A stretch of DNA of 12,243 nucleotides from Alistipes sp. (lineage in GTDB: Bacteria > Bacteroidota > Bacteroidia > Bacteroidales > Rikenellaceae), in the NCBI GenBank assembly GCA_017934845.1, contig JAGBIR010000170.1:1-12243 (forward strand), in the 5' to 3' direction. Made by a program: the position numbers and the translations under genes. Shown piece by piece: positions 1 through 7,400 of the stretch. The number at the start of each line of letters is the position of its first letter. Position 1 is the stretch's first letter. The notes beneath the pieces are model-generated. The model saw nothing but the letters and a program-made list of their open reading frames with translations. It made no database searches and had not been told where the DNA came from.

Positions 1-720
1 ATGATTCGCAAGCACGTCAAGGTTGAGCCTTCACGCTGGTACTATCACTGCGATAAGATCGGTATGATCGTATGGCAGGATATGACGAGCGGAGGTAACT
101 CACCTCGCTGGGAGATGCACAACTACTTCACTGGCGTTGAGGCTGTTCGTACACCCGAGTCAGAGGCTAACTTCCGTCAGGAGTGGAAGGAGATTATGGA
201 CTTCCTCTACTCTCATCCTTCAATCGGCGTATGGGTACCCTTCAACGAGGCGTGGGGACAGTTCAAGACCGGCGAGATTGCCGACTGGACAAAGAACTAC
301 GACCCTTCACGTTTGGTTAACCCTGCCAGCGGTGGTAACCACTACACCGTAGGCGATATCCTCGATACTCACCACTACCCCTATCCAAAACTTACGCTTC
401 TCGACTCACGTCGCGCTACGGTTTTGGGCGAGTATGGAGGTATTGGTTTCGTTGTTAAGGATCACCTTTGGGTTCCCGATCGCAACTGGGGTTACATCCG
501 TTTGAACTCTACAAAGGAGGTTACCGACCAGTATGAGGATTATGCAAATAAGCTCATGGTATTGATTAAGGCAGCATTTGCCGGCGCGGTATATACACAG
601 ACTACCGACGTTGAGATTGAGGTCAACGGCCTTATGACCTACGACCGCAAAGTCGTTAAGGTCGAGGAGGATCGTATCCGCAAGATAAACTCTGCTATCA
701 GCCACTCTCTCGACGAGTAG
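1..720 (+). CDS. Glycoside hydrolase family 2 protein, C-terminal catalytic part (5'-truncated)
   Basis: This is the catalytic TIM-barrel half of a GH2 enzyme (beta-galactosidase/beta-glucuronidase superfamily), a retaining exo-glycosidase; the substrate cannot be told from this fragment. The visible 239 residues open with a conserved core strand (MIRKHVKVEP), then WQDM at 25-28, the general acid/base motif FNEAWGQ with Glu83, a THHYPYP segment near 123-129, and the nucleophile motif GEYGG with Glu144. The ATG at base 1 is an internal Met: the sugar-binding and immunoglobulin-like domains that precede the barrel in GH2 are missing, so the gene begins outside the window. In Bacteroidales such enzymes are usually exported to the periplasm, but the signal peptide would lie outside. 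A terminator follows the TAG stop. Family assignment is firm; the specific activity is open. Confidence 0.9.
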   Translation: MIRKHVKVEPSRWYYHCDKIGMIVWQDMTSGGNSPRWEMHNYFTGVEAVRTPESEANFRQEWKEIMDFLYSHPSIGVWVPFNEAWGQFKTGEIADWTKNYDPSRLVNPASGGNHYTVGDILDTHHYPYPKLTLLDSRRATVLGEYGGIGFVVKDHLWVPDRNWGYIRLNSTKEVTDQYEDYANKLMVLIKAAFAGAVYTQTTDVEIEVNGLMTYDRKVVKVEEDRIRKINSAISHSLDE

Positions 721-738
721 CAGGCTTAAAAGAGCAAT

Positions 739-784
739 GGGAGGCTGCCTGACTATGTTCGGTGCAGTCTCCTATTTTATTAAA
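739..784 (+). terminator. Intrinsic terminator of the GH2 gene
   Basis: Bases 739-748 (GGGAGGCTGC) pair with 764-773 (GCAGTCTCCT). This gives a 10-bp stem with two G-U pairs and a 15-nt loop, followed by an AT-rich tail (ATTTTATTAAAT). It lies just after the GH2 stop and ends shortly before the acetyltransferase start. Confidence 0.75.
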
Positions 785-792
785 TAAATACA

Positions 793-1230
793 ATGCAAAT
801 GGAGTATCACATCCAGCTTATCGAGCAATTTGATGCTCGACTCATTTGCCCTATCAACCAACTTTTAGGGCAACTAACATCGCGACAAATAGAGTTCTCG
901 GCCGACGATTTACAACGCCTGATCGAGAGTGATTCAAGCCATCTGTTTATACTTTCGGCGGGCGATACGATTGCAGGTATGCTCACTCTGGGAGTATATC
1001 TTTCGCCAACGGGCCGCAAAGTGTGGATTGAAGATGTTGTTGTTGACAGCCACTTCCGAGGTCAAGGTTTGGGGCATAGGCTTGTTGGCTATGCCGTCGA
1101 GTACGCGCGGCGATTTTCACCCTGCAAAATTGCTCTCACATCGAATCCCTTGCGCATCGAGGCCAATAAACTCTACCGCTCGGAGGGCTTCGAGCAGCGC
1201 TGTACAAATGTCTATAAAATGGACATTTAG
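793..1230 (+). CDS. GNAT-family N-acetyltransferase
   Basis: The 145-residue protein is a single GNAT domain that would transfer an acetyl group from acetyl-CoA to an amine; the acceptor is unknown. The acetyl-CoA pyrophosphate-binding motif is RGQGLG at residues 89-94, preceded by the beta-4 strand VWIEDVVVDSHF. The motif B region NKLYRSEGF at 125-133 holds Tyr128, a usual position for the general acid. The length is typical for a cytosolic stand-alone GNAT. The start at 793 is chosen because it is the first ATG after the GH2 terminator. A second ATG at 799 would remove only two residues and cannot be excluded. No recognisable ribosome-binding site is present, as is common in Bacteroidota. 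The gene looks monocistronic. It could modify a small molecule, a tRNA or a protein; nothing in the context chooses between these. Confidence 0.88.
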   Translation: MQMEYHIQLIEQFDARLICPINQLLGQLTSRQIEFSADDLQRLIESDSSHLFILSAGDTIAGMLTLGVYLSPTGRKVWIEDVVVDSHFRGQGLGHRLVGYAVEYARRFSPCKIALTSNPLRIEANKLYRSEGFEQRCTNVYKMDI

Positions 1231-1248
1231 TACAAAAATCCACCATTC

Positions 1249-1306
1249 TGTATAAAATTTATTTCAAAAAGATGGTTTTTACGAAATAATTTCATAAATT
1301 TATACA
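1249..1306 (+). repeat. AT-rich imperfect inverted repeat upstream of the DUF1508 gene
   Basis: TGTATAAAATTTAT (1249-1262) faces ATAAATTTATACA (1294-1306); the arms match except for one extra base. Between them lies a short palindrome, GAAATAATTTC (1283-1293). The element fills the AT-rich gap between the acetyltransferase and the DUF1508 gene. No clear TAnnTTTG promoter box is visible here, so the promoter of the downstream gene is not located. The repeat could be an operator or a structured leader, but in such AT-rich DNA chance similarity is possible. Confidence 0.4.
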
Positions 1307-1344
1307 CTGAAAAAATAGTTTCAAAAACCTTAAAACTAAACGAT

Positions 1345-1677
1345 ATGGGAAAATTTGTTATTACAAAACGTGCTAATGGTGAGTTCCAGTTCAAGCTTAA
1401 GGCAGGTAATGGTCAGACAATCCTCGCAAGTGAGGGCTACACTACAATGGCAGCTTGCAAGAATGGTATTGAGTCGGTAAAGAAGAATTCACAGGTAGAT
1501 GCTCGTTTCGAGCGCAAGGAGGCAAAGAATGGCGCGCCATACTTCAACCTCAAGGCTACAAATGGTCAGGTTATAGGTACCAGCGAGATGTACTCAAGCA
1601 CAGCAGCTTGCGAGAATGGCATCGAGTCGGTAAAGAAGAATGCTCCCGAGGCCGAAGTAGTTGAGCAGCTCGACTAA
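1345..1677 (+). CDS. YegP-family protein with two tandem DUF1508 units
   Basis: The 110-residue protein consists of two copies of the DUF1508 unit. Copy one spans about residues 8-48 (GEFQFKLKAGNGQTILASEGY, then AACKNGIESVKKN). Copy two spans about 58-99 (APYFNLKATNGQVIGTSEMY, then AACENGIESVKKN). Each unit forms a small beta-sheet-plus-helix fold in the family, and two-unit proteins like this one and E. coli YegP are the common form. The molecular role of the family is not established. There is no signal peptide, so it should be cytosolic, and the short tail (PEAEVVEQLD) is acidic. The start ATGGGAAAATTT follows an A-rich leader. The gene stands alone between an inverted repeat and a strong terminator. 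A Bacteroidota promoter box is not evident. Confidence 0.9.
   Translation: MGKFVITKRANGEFQFKLKAGNGQTILASEGYTTMAACKNGIESVKKNSQVDARFERKEAKNGAPYFNLKATNGQVIGTSEMYSSTAACENGIESVKKNAPEAEVVEQLD
1450..1641 (+). repeat. Direct DNA repeat inside the DUF1508 gene
   Basis: Bases 1450-1488 and 1603-1641 (39 nt each) differ at only three positions and encode the AAC(K/E)NGIESVKKN segment of each DUF1508 unit. The rest of the two units has diverged more. Confidence 0.8.
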
Positions 1678-1700
1678 AGGCTAATAATCGAAGGTAATGG

Positions 1701-1747
1701 AGAGGCTGTCCAACAAGTTGTGTTGCGACAGCTTCTTTTATTTTTTC
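1701..1747 (+). terminator. Strong intrinsic terminator of the DUF1508 gene
   Basis: The lower stem 1701-1710 (AGAGGCTGTC) pairs with 1727-1736 (GACAGCTTCT), 10 bp with one G-U pair. The upper stem CAACA (1711-1715) pairs with TGTTG (1721-1725) across a 5-nt loop and a one-base bulge. A T-rich run (CTTTTATTTTTT) follows directly. Confidence 0.88.
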
Positions 1748-1759
1748 TGATGCTCTAAT

Positions 1760-1791
1760 CTTGCTATTTATTTCCATAGTCGCGATATTTG
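1760..1791 (+). promoter_or_regulatory. Putative promoter of the DNA glycosylase gene, giving a near-leaderless transcript
   Basis: GATATTTG at 1784-1791 matches the Bacteroidota -7 consensus TAnnTTTG except for its first base. CTTG at 1760-1763 stands 20 nt upstream, in the place of the -33 TTTG box. Transcription should start about 4-7 nt after the box, which falls on or next to the ATG at 1796, so the mRNA would have essentially no leader. Inferred from consensus only. Confidence 0.45.
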
Positions 1792-1795
1792 CACT

Positions 1796-2389
1796 ATGAT
1801 ACGACCTAAAAAGAATATTGAACAGCATCCTCTGAAGCCCTTCCTGCCTGAAGGAGCAAAAATACTTATGCTCGGCAGTTTTCCACCGAGCCGCGAGCGG
1901 TGGTCGATGGAGTTTTTCTATCCCAACCGTCAAAACGATATGTGGCGCATTATGGGATTGATATTTTATGGTGACAAGGATCACTTCTACATTGCCGAGC
2001 AGAATAGATTCGACAAAGGCAGCATAGAGTCATTCTGCCGTGATAAAGGCATAGCTCTTTACGACACGGCACGCGAGGTACGCCGCCTGAAGGATAATGC
2101 CTCCGACAAATTCTTGGAGGTGGTGACGCCAACCGACATTTCAGCACTACTCAAGCGCATACCCCACTGCCACGTCATAATCACAACGGGCCAAAAGGCA
2201 ACCGACACACTTGTCGCAAGATTGGGTTGCGACCAACCCGCCATAGGTAGTTTCACGCAGGTAGTATATGAGGGCAGGGAACTACATTTTTGGCGTATGC
2301 CCTCCACCTCGCGTGCCTACCCTCTTGCCCTTGAACGCAAGGCTGAATACTACCGCAAACTCTTCATCGAAGAGGGCATAATACCATAA
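1796..2389 (+). CDS. Uracil-DNA glycosylase superfamily protein, HDG/Mug-like
   Basis: The 197-residue protein belongs to the UDG superfamily of base-excision repair enzymes that remove deaminated bases. Motif 1 reads LGSFPPSRERW (residues 26-36) and continues to FYPNRQNDMW (41-50). Motif 2 is MPSTSRAYP (168-176). A core strand, HVIITTGQKA, lies at 125-134. In E. coli Mug motif 1 is GINPG with a catalytic Asn; here the equivalent is GSFPP, with Phe in that place. A GSFPG-type motif 1 plus an Asn in a following N-x-(F/M)-W motif is, as I recall it, the mark of family 6 hypoxanthine-DNA glycosylases, whose catalytic Asn is that later one; Asn47 fits. Hypoxanthine removal is therefore an inference. 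No signal peptide is visible, so it should be cytosolic. The next gene starts 26 nt downstream with no terminator between, so read-through into the lipoprotein is possible. Confidence 0.82.
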   Translation: MIRPKKNIEQHPLKPFLPEGAKILMLGSFPPSRERWSMEFFYPNRQNDMWRIMGLIFYGDKDHFYIAEQNRFDKGSIESFCRDKGIALYDTAREVRRLKDNASDKFLEVVTPTDISALLKRIPHCHVIITTGQKATDTLVARLGCDQPAIGSFTQVVYEGRELHFWRMPSTSRAYPLALERKAEYYRKLFIEEGIIP

Positions 2390-2415
2390 GACAAATTCTC
2401 AAGCTAACTTATACT

Positions 2416-4242
2416 ATGAAACATCTATTTTGGGGTCTATCAGCCATCCTTCTAATTCTCACTTCGGGATGTAGCACTTCGTATGACGATTCGGCCGTTT
2501 GGGATGAAATCACATCGATAAACAAACGATTAGAGCATCTCGAAGAGCAGTGTAACCAAATGAATACAAACATTTTGGCTCTACACAACATAGTATCGGC
2601 TCTACAAGAGAACGACTCGATAACCGGCATTGCTCCAATCGTTATCGACAACAAAACCATCGGCTACACCATCTCGCTGGCAAAAGGTGGCACGATAACC
2701 ATCCTCAATGGCGAGGATGGCAAGGATGGTCACACACCCGCAATTGGCATTAAGAAGGGGAGCGACGGCATATATTATTGGACTATCGATGGCGAGTGGA
2801 TGCACGATGAAAATGGCAATAAAATAGCCGCCAACACAACTAACGACTCGGCAACGGATGGCATAACGCCCAAACTTAAAATCGAGGATGATTGGTGGTG
2901 GGTATCCTACGATAATGGCGCGACTTGGGAGCGTCTGGGACAAGCCTATTGCGACCAAGAGTACAACAGCATATTTTCGTCGATTACGGAAGATGACACA
3001 AACATTTACTTCCATCTGACCGACGGCACAACCATCACCATTCCGCGCTACGTGGCACTCTCGATAGAGCTTGATATGGCCGATATTGAGAGCTTTCAGC
3101 CCGACACCCAATACGACATAAGATATTGTGTAAAAGGCACAAACGAGCGTGTAGAGATTGAGGTTATGGCCTCGGCCGACATTGTAGCCAAAGTCGTTAC
3201 CGAGGACTACACCCAGCTACAAGGCTTAATACATATCGAAACGGGAAGCAGCATAACAGAATATAGCAAAGTGATAATATTGGTCGGTTGCGGACAGAGT
3301 GTGATAATGAAGAGCATTTCGTTAGAAGATGGGCAGCTGCAGATTGTTAATGGAAAGACAAAACATGTATCGCGAAGTGGCGGCCTAATCGACCTAAAAT
3401 TTACGACAAATCGGGAGTGTAAAGTTCTAATCCCCGATACAGCTACAAGCTGGATATCGATAGCCGAGCCGACAAAGGCTGCATACACAAAATCCATAAC
3501 ACTACGAATTGCCGAAAATAAAGCCTCAACGCGCAGCGCAACCATAGCCGTAGAGTCAATCGACGGAAGAGATCGAATCGAGTACACCATCATACAAGAG
3601 AGTGCCAACATAAATGAGCCATCGGCAAATGAACTTTGGTACACAACTTCCGACGCCCGAATCATAACGCCCTACAACACAGAGGCTTTCGGCACTAATA
3701 TAACATCAAACATATATGACGCAAGACATGGTGTAACGCAGTTTGACGACGTGCTTACCAAAATTGCCGAGCAGGCATTTATGAACGAGTCGCGACTTAA
3801 AACCGTAACTTTGTCACAGGGAGTACTTACAATCGGAGATTCTGCATTTCGTCGATGCACCGCTCTCACAGAATTTACTCTATCATCGACAATAAAGAAC
3901 ATTGGCGCAAATGCTTTTCTGCGGTGCGAAGCTCTATCGAACATAACACTGCCCGAAGCATTGGCCACGATTGGCGATAATGCATTCGCTTATTGCACAT
4001 CGCTCGTCGAGCTCACCATACCCGCCAATTTGCATACAATTGGGTACGGAGCATTCGCAAACTGCAAGAGCCTGAAAAAGATTGTCGTTCGCTCTACAAC
4101 ACCACCCGACGCGGCTGCCAACATATTCCAAAACATCAGCTCCGATGCAATAATTTACGTTCCATCGCAATCCGTTGACACCTACAAAACGGCTAACGGC
4201 TGGAGTACCTATGCGCAAATGATTGTCGGAGAGGAGTTTTAA
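2416..4242 (+). CDS. BspA-like surface lipoprotein: DUF4988, BACON-like domain, five LRR_5 repeats
   Basis: The 608-residue protein has a lipoprotein signal (MKHLFWGLSAILLILTSG, Cys19). Residues S-T-S-Y-D-D-S follow the cysteine and resemble the acidic Bacteroidota surface-export signal, so it probably sits on the outer face of the outer membrane. A predicted coiled coil covers about 27-63. The Gly/Asp stretch NGEDGKDGHTP (98-108) opens the DUF4988-type region, which continues with YYWTIDGEW (120-128) and WVSYDNGATWE (162-172). A BACON-like beta-domain spans about 308-396. Five 23-residue repeats of BspA (TpLRR) type follow, with Phe at 455, 478, 501, 524 and 547. The end has the usual cap (TTPPDAAANIF, then IYVPSQSVDTYKTANGW). 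Family members such as Tannerella BspA bind host matrix proteins; the ligand here is unknown. Its paralogue follows at 4432. Confidence 0.87.
   Translation: MKHLFWGLSAILLILTSGCSTSYDDSAVWDEITSINKRLEHLEEQCNQMNTNILALHNIVSALQENDSITGIAPIVIDNKTIGYTISLAKGGTITILNGEDGKDGHTPAIGIKKGSDGIYYWTIDGEWMHDENGNKIAANTTNDSATDGITPKLKIEDDWWWVSYDNGATWERLGQAYCDQEYNSIFSSITEDDTNIYFHLTDGTTITIPRYVALSIELDMADIESFQPDTQYDIRYCVKGTNERVEIEVMASADIVAKVVTEDYTQLQGLIHIETGSSITEYSKVIILVGCGQSVIMKSISLEDGQLQIVNGKTKHVSRSGGLIDLKFTTNRECKVLIPDTATSWISIAEPTKAAYTKSITLRIAENKASTRSATIAVESIDGRDRIEYTIIQESANINEPSANELWYTTSDARIITPYNTEAFGTNITSNIYDARHGVTQFDDVLTKIAEQAFMNESRLKTVTLSQGVLTIGDSAFRRCTALTEFTLSSTIKNIGANAFLRCEALSNITLPEALATIGDNAFAYCTSLVELTIPANLHTIGYGAFANCKSLKKIVVRSTTPPDAAANIFQNISSDAIIYVPSQSVDTYKTANGWSTYAQMIVGEEF
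3751..4083 (+). repeat. LRR_5 array of the 608-residue lipoprotein
   Basis: Five units of 23 codons (69-bp period) follow the pattern AF-x-x-C-x-x-L-x-x-(I/V/F)-x-L-(P/S)-x-x-(L/V/I)-x-x-I-G. The first unit lacks the Cys (AFMNESRLKT). DNA identity between units is modest, so this is a protein-level repeat. Confidence 0.85.
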
Positions 4243-4246
4243 CACG

Positions 4247-4261
4247 ATAGCCGTAGGCTAT
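4247..4261 (+). terminator. Small hairpin after the first lipoprotein gene, weak terminator candidate
   Basis: ATAGCC (4247-4252) pairs perfectly with GGCTAT (4256-4261) over a GTA triloop, starting four bases after the stop codon. No T-run follows; the next bases are AGAGCTCGC. Termination here is doubtful, though the position fits. Confidence 0.3.
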
Positions 4262-4303
4262 AGAGCTCGCAAAATAATCGAAGCAAAAAGATATAGAAAC
4301 AAA

Positions 4304-4320
4304 AATATTTATTACTTTTG
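4304..4320 (+). promoter_or_regulatory. Promoter of the 1144-residue lipoprotein gene
   Basis: TACTTTTG at 4313-4320 is a perfect match to the -7 consensus TAnnTTTG. No good -33 TTTG box is seen about 19-20 nt upstream. The extended box AATATTTATTACTTTTG (4304-4320) matches the box before the outer-membrane protein gene (8105-8121) at 16 of 17 positions. The predicted transcription start is near 4324-4327, giving a leader of about 105 nt. Confidence 0.6.
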
Positions 4321-4383
4321 CAATTACGTATTATGTGTAATTGCTTTATTTTGTAATTAGCCGACTGATTATCAGTCAATTAC
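4321..4383 (+). promoter_or_regulatory. Leader region with four copies of a CAATTAC/GTAATT half-site
   Basis: CAATTAC occurs at 4321-4327 and 4377-4383. The complement occurs as GTAATTG at 4337-4343 and GTAATT at 4353-4358. The first pair forms a 7-bp hairpin with a 9-nt loop. The second pair closes a hairpin whose upper stem is GACTGAT/ATCAGTC (4363-4377), with the bulge AGCC. GTAATTG at 4337 can also pair perfectly with CAATTAC at 4377, so two folds compete. The element begins right after the -7 box, so it could act as a DNA operator, a structured 5' leader, or both. No match to a known riboswitch was recognised. Confidence 0.5.
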
Positions 4384-4431
4384 CCCAATAACAAAAGTTG
4401 CAAAACAAAATTTTTAATAAATACAACGAAA

Positions 4432-7400
4432 ATGAAACGACTTTTTTCACTCTTTGCGATTGTCACTATGCTTTTTGTGACATCGTGTCAGTACGACGAC
4501 TCGGCATTGACCGACCGCGTGGACAACTTGGAGAACAGAGTTGAAGTATTGGAGACTTTGTGCGCTCAGCTCAATACCAACATCTCGTCGCTCCAGACTA
4601 TCGTATCTGCTTTGCAGTCAAAGAATTTCATCACCAGCGTAGAGCCTATTCTCAAGGATGGCAAGACTACCGGCTGGAAGATCAGCTTCACAAACGGCGA
4701 TCCCATCACAATCTACAATGGCGTTGATGGCGTTGATGGTAAGACTCCCGTCATTGGCGTTAAGAAGGCTTCGGATGATGTCTATTACTGGACTATCGAT
4801 GGCGAGTGGCTATATGATACCGATGGCAACAAGGTTCAGGCGCAGGCTACCAATGGTGTGGATGGCGCGGATGGCGTAACCCCTAAATTCCAGATTAACA
4901 ACAAGGGCTACTGGGAGGTATCATACGACAACGGATCAACATGGACCGAGATTGGTAAGGCTACCGGTGCAGATGGTACATCAAGCGACGCTATTTTCTC
5001 AGGTGTAGATGAGGATGACGAGTATGTCTATTTCACACTTGCCGACGGCAGCATCATCACCGTTCCCAAGAAGAGTTCACTCTCAATCACTTTCGACGAG
5101 GAGGATTTGGCCGAAGTTGCACTTAACAAAGAGAATCTGATTGGCTATACGGCAACTAGTATTACCAAGAGTATCGATATTGCAATATCGACGTCAAATG
5201 ATCTTAAAGCAAGAGTAATAGCAGACGACGATACTAACCTTACTGGTCATATTAAGGTGGTGACAGGATCTTCACTTGACGAATATAGCTACGTTAATGT
5301 AACTATTTCAAATGGAGAAAAGATAGTTATCAAAACTCTCTATTTCGAAACTCAACAAGGTGGTAGCGGTTCTGACATTACCGTTATCGAAGGATCTACA
5401 AAGTCAGTACCAGCAGAGGGTGGCTTTGTTACACTTAAATACCTCTCAAACACAGAATGTGAGGTCGTTATCCCCGATGCAGCTAAAAGCTGGATCAGCG
5501 TTGTAGATACCCGCGCTTTGCAGGAGCATAGCATCACTCTCGACATTAAGGCTAATACAGGTGCTGGTCGTAGCGCTATAGTAACAGTGCAGTCACTCGA
5601 CGGCAAAGAGTCTGTAAAATACACCATCACACAGCCTGGTGCCGGTAGCAGCGAGCCCATTACCGGAGAACCCGCTCCCAATGAGATTTGGTATACTTCT
5701 AAGAATGATCAAGTTGTAGAACTTCATGCTGATGCAGGAAGTTTTGGTCCAACTAATCCTACAATAGTTTCTAACATATATAAAGACGGGAAAGGCGTGA
5801 TAACTTTCGACAAAACTATAACAAAAATTGCAAATAACGCATTCCGCAGTAGAGAAACTATTACAAGCATTATAATCCCTAGCACTATTACTGAAATCGG
5901 AGATAATGCATTTAATTATTGTAGAGGTATAACATCATTTACAATACCCAACAATGTCACTAAGATTGGAACATCTGCATTCTATACATGTAGTTCATTA
6001 AAAAGTATCGTAATTCCGAATAGCGTGATAGAGGTTGGAAAACATGCATTCCAAAATTGTAATATGATGAGAAGTGCCCATGTGCCCGGAAGCCTCTCGG
6101 AAATTAGCGATAACATGTTTTTTGCTTGTACATACCTTTCTAGTATTACAATAGAGGAAGGCATCAGTCGAATTGGTAAATCTGCTTTTGACGGATGCGC
6201 TAACCTTTCAAGTATCACAATACCTAACACTGTAAGTGAAATTGCAGAAAATTGTTTTGTTAACGCAGGAGTAAAATCTATTACCATACCAAACAAGGTA
6301 ACGAGAATTAATTCACTTACATTTTCAAGTTGTCGTAAGTTGGAATCGGTAACTTTGGGAAAAGATATCACATATATTGGAAAAGGTGCTTTTGCCGGAT
6401 GTACAAAATTAACCACGATTAATATTCCTGATGGTATTAATGTTATTAACGACGATACATTTAATGGATGCTCAAGTTTGGCATCAATTAATATACCAGC
6501 TAATGTCACCAATATTGGCAATAGTGCCTTTGAAGGATGTAACAGTTTAGAAAATTTAGTTCTTCCCAATAAGGTTACAGCAATTGGTATATATGCTTTT
6601 AGTGGATGCAATAAGATTAAAACGGTAAATATACCTCAAAGTGTTACTCATATTGACACCGGCGCATTTAAAGGATGTACAAACTTGGAAAGTTTTACCG
6701 GTCAATTTGTCATAGAAGATAATCGTACTGTCATGATTAATCGTACTATTGTTGCGTTTGCACCTGCTGGAGTAACAGAGTATACCGTACCATCAATAAT
6801 CGTATCTATTGGAGGTTATGCCTTTTACAATTGCGATGAATTAACTTCTGTAACCATTCACAATGGAGTTAAATACATTTACGAACAAAGCTTTGCTAAT
6901 TGTGACAATTTGAAGGAGATCTATTGCCTATCAACTACGCCGCCGACTGCTGGTGAGAGTATTTTTGATGGCATTAGCCCTGAGGCGATTATTCACGTTC
7001 CTGCGAAGTGTGGTGATGCTTATAAAACAGCATGGAGTTCTTATGCTGATATGATTCAGGAGGAGCCGAGTGATGAGCCGGAGGTGATTGTCGAGAATAA
7101 TAAGATTTTCTATACAACAACCGATGGAAATGTTGTTGAGTTTAATGAGGGAGATTTCGGTGTTAATGAAGTATCAAACTCATATACAGAGGGTAAGGGT
7201 GTAATTGAGTTTGATGGTGATGTGACTATCATTCCTAAAAATACATTTGCTGAGTGTGCTAACTTGGCTACTATTACCTTGCCTAATACTGTTACAAGCA
7301 TTGAGAAATCGGCGTTCTCAGGATGCTCTAATTTAACAAGCATCACATTGAGTAACACCCTTGAATCTATTGGTGAGCGTTGTTTTAGTGGATGCAGCAG

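Noticed and set aside
1..3. ATG at the first base as the true start of the GH2 gene
   Set aside because: The translated sequence begins inside the conserved catalytic barrel and all N-terminal GH2 domains are absent; the Met is internal and the gene is cut by the window edge.
2602..3111. 169-codon open frame on the minus strand
   Set aside because: It is antisense to the first lipoprotein gene, with low-complexity hydrophobic translation and no independent support.
4321..4383. Invertible (phase-variable) promoter flanked by inverted repeats
   Set aside because: The arms are only 7 bp and 9-50 bp apart, far shorter and closer than the inverted repeats of known Bacteroides invertible promoters, and no invertase gene is near.
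5982..6611. 209-codon open frame on the minus strand
   Set aside because: It is antisense to the LRR array, and its apparent repeats are the complement of the repeat codons; no start signal or family resemblance.
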